13,854 nucleotides of DNA from Pseudoxanthomonas suwonensis (lineage in GTDB: Bacteria > Pseudomonadota > Gammaproteobacteria > Xanthomonadales > Xanthomonadaceae): positions 1 through 13,854 of the forward strand of contig QFNC01000040.1 in assembly GCA_003240695.1 (NCBI GenBank), written 5' to 3'. The position numbers and the translations under genes are program-made. Below, one piece after another: positions 6,248 to 12,431 of this stretch (its first letter is position 1; each line of letters opens with the position of its first letter). The notes beneath the pieces are model-generated. The model was not told the DNA's origin and did no database searches. It saw only the letters and a list, made by a program, of their open reading frames with translations.

Positions 6248-7960
6248 TCAGGTATAGGCGAGGGGACGGAGCTCGATGCCATCCTCCCCGTCCCGCGTCA
6301 CGACATAGGAATGACCGTGGCGGGCGTCGTCGCGCTCGGGCCGGTCGACACGGTTGTGCGCGCCGCGGGTCTCGTCGCGGGCGATGCAGGAGTTCAGCAC
6401 CAGTTCGGCAACCAGGGCGAGGTTGCGCAGCGAGAGGCCGCTCGCCACCGTCTCCGGCGCCAGGGCCAGTCGCGCCTCGACCGCCTGCCGCGTCGCATGC
6501 GCCAACTCGCGCACGGCTGACAGATCCGCCTCGTTCTTCTCGACGAGGCAATGCGCCTGCATGCCCGCACGGAGGGCATCGCCCATCCCAGCCAGTTCCG
6601 GATCCTCCCGGCGAGCAAAGGCTGCGGCCAGATCGTCCAGGCTGGTGGCCAGCGTCGCCGGCTCACCGGGGCGGCCCTGGCGCCGCGCCTCGGCCGCTGC
6701 GCCGCTTCCGGCGCAATGGCCGAACACTTGGCCCTCGCACAGTGAGTTGCCTCCGGGGCGGTCGGGGCCGCGCACGCCGCCTGCCACCTCCCCGCAGACG
6801 AACAGGCCTGGAATGGTGGACTGCGCGTCGGCGCCGGTCATCCGCACGCCGCCATTCATGCACTGGAAGGCGATACCCACCTCGAACCGGTCCCGCGACA
6901 TGTCGAGGCCGCGCTCCTGCAGCCAGCGGAAAGTATTGGGTGCACCGGTCGCGAGCCGCTGGCGCGGCTGGTGCGCGAAGGAGAACCAGACGCCCCCACG
7001 CTCGGTACCGCGCCCCTCCGCGATTTCACGCTGCATCGCCGTGTCGAGGTAGCGGGATTCATTGGACGTGGTGAAGGGGAAGACCTTCTCGTGCAGCACT
7101 TCCTCCACCGAGACGCCCTCCGGCAGGTAGCGTGGCAGGAAAGCCTCGCCCTCCGCATTGGTGATCTCGGGATCCAGCACGAAAATGGACTTCGAGAACA
7201 GCTGCACATGCGGGTGAATCATCGCCGGCCCGAACTGGTGGAACTCGAGGTTCACCAGCTCCGCACCGTGGCGGAAGGCGATGGCCTGCCCGTCGCCGGT
7301 CATCTCGGCGGTGGAGACCTGCTGGCTGAAGGCGCCATGGACGCCGCCCGAGCCGAGCACCACGGCGGGCGCGCGGATGTGCAGGAAGCGGTGCCGCGCC
7401 AGATCCCAGCCCAGCGCGCCGCAAACGTGCCCATCCGCGTCGCGGATGATGTCCACCAGCATGCAGGGCGCCTCCACCCGCACGCCCGCCTCGAGCAGCG
7501 CGGCGGTCAGCGTATCGACGATGGCGCGGCCGGTGCGGCCCTTCGCCGTCATGGCGCGGCCGTAGGAATTGAAGTCGGAGCGGATCAGGTTGTAGCGGTT
7601 ACCCACTCGGTCGAACGGCATGCCGAGCGCCGCCAGGTCGCGGATCCGCCCCGGCGCCTCCTCCGCCAGCACGCGCACCAGGTTGGCGTCGACGAAGCCG
7701 CGCGCTAGGCGCATGGTATCCTCGTAGTGCACCTCCGGTGCGTCGCGCTCATCGCCGAAGCCGGCGGCAGCGTTGATGCCCATGATCTCGGAGGCGCCAT
7801 GCACCGAGGAACCCCCGGTGCGCAGCGGCGCCTTGGCCAGCACCACCACGCGGGCGCCCGCCTGCGCCGCGGAAAGCGCAGCGCGGGAAGCGGCGCCCCC
7901 GGCGCCGACCACCACCACATCGGCCTCGTCGGCCAGGATCTCGAATGGAAACGCGCTCAC
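6248..7960 (-). CDS. FAD-binding flavoprotein of the fumarate reductase/succinate dehydrogenase (FAD_binding_2) superfamily
   Basis: The protein has 570 residues. The FAD-binding fold is ADVVVVGAGGAASRAALSAA (13-32) with LAKAPLRTGGSSVHGAS (41-57). The second FAD segment is STIPGLFVCGEVAGGVRGPD (381-400) and RPGGNSLCEGQVFGHCAG (401-418). A C-terminal Fum_red_C-like domain ends in NSCIARDETRGAHNRVDRPE (523-542). The reaction is probably flavin-dependent oxidation or reduction of a C-C bond, in the cytoplasm. The fumarate/succinate site is not conserved: where SdhA/FrdA have His-Tyr-x-Met-Gly-Gly, this has FQCMNGG (365-371), and the Gly-Gly-Asn-Ser motif has Pro instead of Leu before it. True fumarate reductase activity is therefore unlikely, and no iron-sulfur subunit is adjacent. 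The start is GTG at 7960, overlapping the upstream crotonase stop by 4 bases, with GAGGGGAG about 10 bases upstream. It resembles L-aspartate oxidase or AprA-like members in outline, but the substrate is unknown. Confidence 0.88.
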   Translation of the reverse strand: MSAFPFEILADEADVVVVGAGGAASRAALSAAQAGARVVVLAKAPLRTGGSSVHGASEIMGINAAAGFGDERDAPEVHYEDTMRLARGFVDANLVRVLAEEAPGRIRDLAALGMPFDRVGNRYNLIRSDFNSYGRAMTAKGRTGRAIVDTLTAALLEAGVRVEAPCMLVDIIRDADGHVCGALGWDLARHRFLHIRAPAVVLGSGGVHGAFSQQVSTAEMTGDGQAIAFRHGAELVNLEFHQFGPAMIHPHVQLFSKSIFVLDPEITNAEGEAFLPRYLPEGVSVEEVLHEKVFPFTTSNESRYLDTAMQREIAEGRGTERGGVWFSFAHQPRQRLATGAPNTFRWLQERGLDMSRDRFEVGIAFQCMNGGVRMTGADAQSTIPGLFVCGEVAGGVRGPDRPGGNSLCEGQVFGHCAGSGAAAEARRQGRPGEPATLATSLDDLAAAFARREDPELAGMGDALRAGMQAHCLVEKNEADLSAVRELAHATRQAVEARLALAPETVASGLSLRNLALVAELVLNSCIARDETRGAHNRVDRPERDDARHGHSYVVTRDGEDGIELRPLAYT

Positions 7961-8754
7961 AGTGCAATGCTCCCCTCATCCGCAGCCCAGGCGGGTCGGC
8001 GCTTGCCGAGGAAGGCCGCAATGCCCTCCCGCGCCTCGGCCCCGGCGCTGTTCAGGGCCATGGCGCGGCCCATGAAGGCGGTGGCTTTGCCAAACTCCAG
8101 GTCCAGGCAATCCTGAAAGGCGCCCTTGCCGTTCGCTACGGAACGGGGTGGCAGGGCGATGATCCGGTTGGCCATCACCTGCACTCCCTCCTCCAGTCCT
8201 CCGCGCGGCACCACCCGCGTGACCAGTCCGATCTGCCGCGCCTGCTCGGCGGTCAGCGTCTCGCCGAGCAGCGCCATCTCGTAGGCGCGCCGCGGCCCCA
8301 CCGCACGGATCACCGCCGGCAGCAGGGTGCAGGGCCAGAGGCCGAGGTGGATCTCTGGTAGGCCGAACACCGCATCCTGCTCTGCCACTACCAGGTCACA
8401 GGCGGCTGCGAGGCCGGTGCCGCCGCCCAGCGCATGCCCCGCCACAGCAGCGATCACGGGCTTCGAGGCGCGGGACGGAGCCAGGAACAGATCCGCCACC
8501 AGGGCGAAGTGCGCCTCTCGTTGCTCGGGGGTGACGTCAAGGAAGGCATTGATGTCTGAGCCGGAGGTGAAGTTGCCGTGCGACCCTTCGATAACAATAC
8601 AGCGCACCGCCTCGTCCGCACCGGCTTCAAGAATCAGGGCAGCGAGGCTGCGGTACATGGCACCGGTCAGTGCGTTACGGCGCTCCGGCCGCTCGACACG
8701 GAAGCGCGCAATGCCGCCCGATAGCGAGACGGTAATGTGCTCAACGTTCTGCAT
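7957..8754 (-). CDS. Enoyl-CoA hydratase/isomerase (crotonase) family protein with one catalytic Glu
   Basis: This 265-residue crotonase has the normal length. RPERRNALTGAMY (22-34) is the typical start, and FTSGSDINAF (62-71) and GHALGGGTGLAAACD (106-120) form the oxyanion hole. Glu134 in LPEIHLGLWP is present, but the other hydratase acid (Glu144 of the rat enzyme) is Gly114 in GGGTGLA. Single-Glu crotonases include isomerases, methylglutaconyl-type hydratases and other variants, so a simple hydratase label is not safe. The ATG shares one base with the acyl-CoA dehydrogenase stop (TGATG), and its own stop overlaps the next GTG start. It therefore sits in a translationally coupled dehydrogenase-crotonase-flavoprotein block. 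It differs enough from the 1462-2283 crotonase in the active site to suggest different reactions rather than redundancy. Confidence 0.9.
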   Translation of the reverse strand: MQNVEHITVSLSGGIARFRVERPERRNALTGAMYRSLAALILEAGADEAVRCIVIEGSHGNFTSGSDINAFLDVTPEQREAHFALVADLFLAPSRASKPVIAAVAGHALGGGTGLAAACDLVVAEQDAVFGLPEIHLGLWPCTLLPAVIRAVGPRRAYEMALLGETLTAEQARQIGLVTRVVPRGGLEEGVQVMANRIIALPPRSVANGKGAFQDCLDLEFGKATAFMGRAMALNSAGAEAREGIAAFLGKRRPAWAADEGSIAL

Positions 8755-9941
8755 CAGCCGAGGCCCATGCTGCGCGCAATGATGTTGCGTTGGATCTCAC
8801 TGGTGCCCCCGAATATCTGGAATAGCTTCGCCTCGCGGTAATGCCGCTGCATGCTGTTTTCCATGGCGTAGCCGTTGGCGCCGAGCACCTGCACCCCGTC
8901 TGTTGCGACCTGGACATAGGTATCGGCGGCGAAGACTTTCGCCTGACTGGATTCCCGCGCACAGGGACGACCATCGGCCAGCAGCCGTGCGGCGCGGTAG
9001 GTCAGCAGGCGGGCGCCATCGATGCGCGTCTGCATGTCCGCAAGCTTGTGCGCAATGGCCTGGAAGGAGCCGACTGGACGGCCGAACTGCTCCCGCACGC
9101 GGGCATAATCCGCAGCTTGATCGCAGGCAGCCTGGGCTGCGCCAACGCAGATGGCGGCGAGGGCCACGCGCTCCTTGGCCAGCACACCCATCAACTGTCG
9201 CCAGCCACGATGCAACTCGCCCACGCGGTTGGCCATCGGCACGCGTACGGCGTCAAAATGCAACTCGCAAGTGCGGATGGCATGGCCGCCCAGCAGTTCT
9301 ATCGGGCGGATGGTCAGCCCAGGTGCATCACGCGGCACCAGGAACAAACTGATCCCATCATGCTTTCCGCCGCTACGATCCGTGCGGCAAGCAGTGAGGA
9401 TATAATCAGCCTGCAGCGCTCCGGTGATCCAGGTCTTGGAACCGGTGATCACCGCCTCATCGCCTTGCACCTCGCCAGCGGTGCGCAGCCGGGCGGCGTC
9501 TGAACCTGCTTCGGTCTCGGAAAGCGCGAAGGCGAAAAACAACTTTCCCTCAGCGACTTGGGGCAGCAGCCGTTCCGCCAATTCAGGCGCGAAGGCGGCT
9601 ATGGCACCGCCGACCATGTTGCAGGTGATGTTCCAGTGCCGCGCCAGGCCAATGGAATGGCGGCCCAGCATCTCCAGAAGCGCCGCCATTTCCATGTAGC
9701 TGCCGACGCCGCCATGCTGCTCCGGCAGCGTCACGGCGAACCAGCCTGCCTCCGCCATGGCGCGGATGGCTTCCTCCGGAAAGCGCTTCTCCTCATCGGC
9801 GCGATGGATGTACTCGGCCGGCGCGTGGCGGCGCAGCACCGCGTCCACATTCCGGCGCCATTCCAGGGTTCCCGAGTCCAGGTAGGGCACCAGATCCGCT
9901 TCGGAAAGATCGTCTTTGGCTAGGGTGGCGGCATCGTTCAT
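8754..9941 (-). CDS. Acyl-CoA dehydrogenase with LCAD/IVD-like catalytic layout
   Basis: Starting at the ATG 9941-9939 the product has 395 residues, the usual size. The frame runs on upstream to 10073, but that part overlaps the GntR gene and is basic, low-complexity text. The N-terminal helical domain has AMAEAGWFAVTLPEQHGG (61-78). The FAD/beta domain has FAFALSETEAGSDAARLRT (136-154) and GSKTWITGALQADYILTA (167-184). The C-terminal helices have YARVREQFGRPVGSFQAIAH (279-298), QVLGANGYAMENSMQRHYRE (351-370) and IFGGTSEIQRNIIARSMGLG (376-395). The Glu that acts as base in short/medium-chain enzymes (YEGT) is Gly378, while Glu257 in KERVALA lies where LCAD and isovaleryl-CoA dehydrogenase carry theirs. 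The expected reaction is alpha,beta-desaturation of an acyl-CoA, passing electrons to ETF, which is not in the window. It lies 28 bases after the regulator gene, with a weak GGAAGTGAAG leader. Confidence 0.92.
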   Translation of the reverse strand: MNDAATLAKDDLSEADLVPYLDSGTLEWRRNVDAVLRRHAPAEYIHRADEEKRFPEEAIRAMAEAGWFAVTLPEQHGGVGSYMEMAALLEMLGRHSIGLARHWNITCNMVGGAIAAFAPELAERLLPQVAEGKLFFAFALSETEAGSDAARLRTAGEVQGDEAVITGSKTWITGALQADYILTACRTDRSGGKHDGISLFLVPRDAPGLTIRPIELLGGHAIRTCELHFDAVRVPMANRVGELHRGWRQLMGVLAKERVALAAICVGAAQAACDQAADYARVREQFGRPVGSFQAIAHKLADMQTRIDGARLLTYRAARLLADGRPCARESSQAKVFAADTYVQVATDGVQVLGANGYAMENSMQRHYREAKLFQIFGGTSEIQRNIIARSMGLG

Positions 9942-9969
9942 GCAACGCTTCACTTCCGTTCGTTGATCT

Positions 9970-10662
9970 TCAGCCGGACACTTCTGTGCCCAGCGTTTCG
10001 AGCATCCGGCTGCGGCCGAGGACGATGTGCTTCTCCGCCGCTTGGCCCGCAGCCGAGGCATCGCGCGCTTCAAGTGCTACCAGGATGCGGTCGTGCTCCC
10101 GCCGCGAGGTGTCGAGCTGCGCCGGATGCAGCAGCGTCCGCTTGCGGAAGAGGTGTAGGCCCTTGGTCGCGGTGGCATAGGCCTGCGCAAGCGGCGGATT
10201 GCCGCCGGCCTGCATCAGCGCGGTGTGGAAGTCGAGGTTCCGGTCGTAGTAATCGTTGAACCGAGCTTCCGAGGCCGCTTCGGTCATGGCGTCGTCAATG
10301 GCGCGCAGACCCGCGATCGCCGAAGCCGTGCCCCGCTGCGCGACGAGGCGGGCCGCGGCGCGGAACAGCGCCGCACGCAGGTCGTAGAGGTCCAACGCGT
10401 CTTTGACGGAAAGGCTCCGCACCAGAACGCCGCGGTTTGGAACCACCTCGACCAGGGCCATCTGTTCGAGCCCGCGTACCGCCTCCCGCAGGGTAGCTCG
10501 GGAAATTCCCAGACTGCGGGACAGCGCCAGTTCGTTCAGCCGCTCGCCGGGTCGGACCTCCCCTTTCAGGATCATGTCCTCCAGGAGGCGTATCGTGGCG
10601 ACGAAACCAGCGGCCGGCGGGGTATCAGCAGTATTGGAAGGCACTATTTGCCCCACAATCAT
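9970..10662 (-). CDS. GntR-family transcriptional regulator, FCD (FadR/VanR-type) subfamily
   Basis: From ATG 10662 the product has 230 residues. The winged helix-turn-helix spans about residues 20-85, with GEVRPGERLNELALSRSLGI (34-53) and SRATLREAVRGLEQMALVEV (54-73), then the wing VPNRGVLVRSLS (74-85). An all-helical FCD effector domain follows (about 88-220), with His146 in LDFHTAL, His190 in REHDRI and His212 in EKHIVLG as candidate metal ligands. Such regulators are usually repressors released by a carboxylic acid or an acyl-CoA, which fits the downstream genes. The frame extends upstream to a TTG at 10737, but the added residues are Gly/Arg/Pro-rich and include an inverted repeat, so ATG 10662 is preferred, although no clear ribosome site precedes it. 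It is the first gene of the operon, and the palindrome upstream of the second Bug receptor is a candidate target. Confidence 0.92.
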   Translation of the reverse strand: MIVGQIVPSNTADTPPAAGFVATIRLLEDMILKGEVRPGERLNELALSRSLGISRATLREAVRGLEQMALVEVVPNRGVLVRSLSVKDALDLYDLRAALFRAAARLVAQRGTASAIAGLRAIDDAMTEAASEARFNDYYDRNLDFHTALMQAGGNPPLAQAYATATKGLHLFRKRTLLHPAQLDTSRREHDRILVALEARDASAAGQAAEKHIVLGRSRMLETLGTEVSG

Positions 10663-10915
10663 CGGGCGGCTGCGGCCATCGAGCCGGCCCTGCGAGCATG
10701 GATGTCCGGATCCGCCGCCCGGCGGATCCGCATACAATCCCGCTCTGGTGCGTGCGAAAGGTCAGACGGAGCTTCGTTACCCGAGGGGATACCGAACCCG
10801 CTTTCCGGAAGGGAATGTGGTTCTGCAGGTTTCATCGATGGCTGGCCTCCACTGCTTTCGTTGGGATCGGGCGTTGCTACGGCTGGGAAGGTTGGCTGTC
10901 CCCCTTCTCACAACC
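10663..10915. other. Gap between the upstream Bug receptor and the regulator
   Basis: These 253 bases hold no convincing gene. There is an 11-base inverted repeat (10707-10730) and a smaller palindrome TTCCGGAA (about 10802-10809). On the minus strand ATTGTATG (10738-10731) repeats the ATTGT half of the 11985-11996 palindrome but has no matching second half. No strong -35/-10 pair or T-tailed terminator stands out, so it is open whether the operon has its own promoter here or is read through from the receptor gene. Confidence 0.5.
10707..10730. repeat. 11-bp perfect inverted repeat upstream of the GntR gene
   Basis: CGGATCCGCCG (10707-10717) and CGGCGGATCCG (10720-10730) are exact reverse complements with a 2-base centre. 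The repeat lies about 45 bases upstream of the regulator ATG. Its length and position suit a regulator operator or a leader hairpin/terminator of the preceding receptor transcript. It is more GC-rich than known FCD-regulator sites and has no T-run, so its role is undecided. Confidence 0.6.
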
Positions 10916-11887
10916 TCAAACTTTAGAGAGGCCGAGAGCCCCTAGCAGGTCCGCTGCAGTGGCCGCGTAGTTCCGCGCAAAGGTGCTGGCGGCCTGCGGC
11001 GTTTCCCACACAGGAACGATGCCGCGCTGTTTCAGCATATCCTGCACGTCCGGCCGTGCATGGGCCCGCGCGGAGGCTTCCAGCATCCGGAGATGCACCG
11101 CCTCGGGCAGGCCGCGCGGCGCTACCAGCGCAAACCAGTTCTCGAAGACATAGTCGATCCCGCTCTCGCGCAAGGTCGGCAGATCAGGAAGGATGGCGAG
11201 GCGCTGCGGACCCATGACCGCCAGCCCACGAGCCTGACCTGCGTCGATCAGCGCCTTGCCTTCGACCGGAGAACAGGTTGCGAGATCAATTCCGCCCGAT
11301 GCCACTTCCTGCATCGCGGGTGCGCCGCCCTGCGACGGCACCCACCGTACTCGGTCCACCTCGAGGTTCACCGCGCGCAGCAGGCCCGCAAGGGCGATGT
11401 GCCAGGACGCCCCGACACCGGCCCCCGAAGCCTTGAAATGACCTTTTCGTTCCGCCTTCACAGCTGCCAGCAGATCCTGGATGGTACGCCAGGGACTGCC
11501 GTTCCGCACGGTGACTCCGGCCGGCATGGTTGCGGCACGTGACAGGATATCGAAGCTGTCGGGTGCGATATCGGCCATGCCCAGGGTCCGGAAGTATGAA
11601 ATCTCCGAACTCGCCAGCCCCAGCGTATAGCCGTCGGCACGGGCCGACATGATGGCGGTATGCCCGACGACCCCGTTGCCACCGGTGCGGTTCACCACAT
11701 TGACGGGTGTTTTCAGCTCCTGCTCAAGGCCAGAGGCGAGAATGCGCGTGATGGTGTCGGCCCCACCCCCCGGCGCCCAAGGCACCACCATCGTAATGGG
11801 GCGGCTAGGCCAGGACTCGGCAAGCACCAGCCCTGGCATTGCCAGGGCCATTCCGGACGCGGTCAGCACTGTCCTTCTGCGGATCAT
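10916..11887 (-). CDS. Bug/TctC-family periplasmic solute-binding receptor (upstream of the regulator)
   Basis: From ATG 11887 the product has 323 residues. The frame runs upstream to a TTG at 12043, but that part has no signal and crosses the promoter region. The N-terminus MIRRRTVLTASG with a hydrophobic core ending VLA-ES (cleavage about 23/24) is an export signal with a twin-arginine-like RRRTVL. The Bug hallmark is RPITMVVPWAPGGGADTITR (29-48), followed by VNVVNRTGGNGVVGHTAIMS (62-81) and KASGAGVGASWHIAL (152-166). AGEI/FGSP in the operon's other receptor is replaced here by SGGIDLATCSPVE, and the two proteins are clearly different paralogues, probably with different ligands. AGGAGGAGG lies 7 bases before the ATG. 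It is codirectional with the operon, 253 bases upstream of the regulator, and carries a palindrome in its promoter region. Confidence 0.93.
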   Translation of the reverse strand: MIRRRTVLTASGMALAMPGLVLAESWPSRPITMVVPWAPGGGADTITRILASGLEQELKTPVNVVNRTGGNGVVGHTAIMSARADGYTLGLASSEISYFRTLGMADIAPDSFDILSRAATMPAGVTVRNGSPWRTIQDLLAAVKAERKGHFKASGAGVGASWHIALAGLLRAVNLEVDRVRWVPSQGGAPAMQEVASGGIDLATCSPVEGKALIDAGQARGLAVMGPQRLAILPDLPTLRESGIDYVFENWFALVAPRGLPEAVHLRMLEASARAHARPDVQDMLKQRGIVPVWETPQAASTFARNYAATAADLLGALGLSKV

Positions 11888-11894
11888 TCTGTTT

Positions 11895-11903
11895 CCTCCT
11901 CCT
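11895..11903 (-). promoter_or_regulatory. Strong ribosome binding site of the upstream Bug receptor
   Basis: AGGAGGAGG on the minus strand lies 7 bases before ATG 11887. It fixes this start over upstream in-frame options and suggests high expression of the receptor. Confidence 0.75.
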
Positions 11904-11984
11904 GGCTTGGCACTCTGATTGGACGGTTCTGGACGCGCCTGCTGCCTCTCGCAGGGTGCCGCCGCATACGACGCAAGCCTAAAT

Positions 11985-11996
11985 ATTGTCGACAAT
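11985..11996. promoter_or_regulatory. Candidate GntR/FCD operator: perfect 12-bp palindrome
   Basis: ATTGTCGACAAT is perfectly symmetric and lies in an AT-rich pocket about 98 bases before the receptor start, in otherwise GC-rich DNA. The form AT-TG-T/G-N-centre-CAAT matches the short symmetric sites known for FCD-type GntR regulators (for example VanR- and LldR-like sites). The only regulator in the window is the adjacent GntR protein. Binding is inferred from position and form. Confidence 0.6.
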
Positions 11997-12005
11997 CTGT
12001 CATAC

Positions 12006-12043
12006 ATTATCTTCAATTCATAGCGCTTTGCCGTCAGAGTCAA
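12006..12043 (-). promoter_or_regulatory. Possible promoter of the upstream Bug receptor
   Basis: On the minus strand TTGACT (12043-12038) resembles a -35 box. TATGAA (12022-12017, spacing 15) or GATAAT (12011-12006, spacing 26) could serve as -10, but neither spacing is ideal. The palindrome lies just downstream, where a bound regulator would block transcription. This is a weak call based on base composition and position. Confidence 0.3.
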
Positions 12044-12431
12044 GAAGGAAGTTGCGGATGCGCAGTGACTTTCAGGCCTCTTGCTGTCAGCAGTATGAGC
12101 GTGGGCTCTGTGCGGGAGGATGGGTGGGCGTGTGACCGGAGTCCGGCTGGAAGACCGCGAACCTGTCCCTGGGTCATAGGTGATTGCTATGTCCGCAAGC
12201 AGGCGTGATCTCCGTCGCGTCCGGGCGGGGCACGCCGCGTCGTTGGGATGCCGCTTGGTGATTTAGGTCCTTGGATTAACCTGAACCCTATTAATCGATG
12301 GTCCGCAGCGGCCCACGTCCGATCACATGGGCAAGGTCTAGTGCTAGGAGAGTCCAATTCGGGACAGGCGGCAGTCTACACTGGGGGCTTCGGCTCGGCA
12401 CTTTTGCACCGGCTCGTCTAGCACATGGCCC
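12044..12431. other. Intergenic region between divergent genes
   Basis: The receptor gene (minus) and the SRAP gene (plus) diverge from here. I find no credible protein gene, tRNA, IS end or strong hairpin. The stretch 12260-12300 is more AT-rich (GATTTAGG, GGATTAACC, CTATTAATC) and could hold a plus-strand promoter, but no clear box pair is seen. Its 3' end is also where a normal SRAP gene start would be expected and is not found. Confidence 0.5.

Noticed and set aside
5815..7074. Plus-strand open frame of 419 codons opposite the CoA-transferase and flavoprotein genes
   Set aside because: It is an antisense shadow with a repetitive Arg/Pro/Gly tail and no family motif.
9942..10073. N-terminal extension of the acyl-CoA dehydrogenase
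   Set aside because: The extra 44 residues overlap the GntR gene, are basic and low-complexity, and are absent from the family; ATG 9941 gives the normal length.
11888..12043. N-terminal extension of the upstream Bug receptor from a TTG
   Set aside because: It crosses the probable promoter and palindrome and would bury the export signal; a strong AGGAGGAGG marks ATG 11887.
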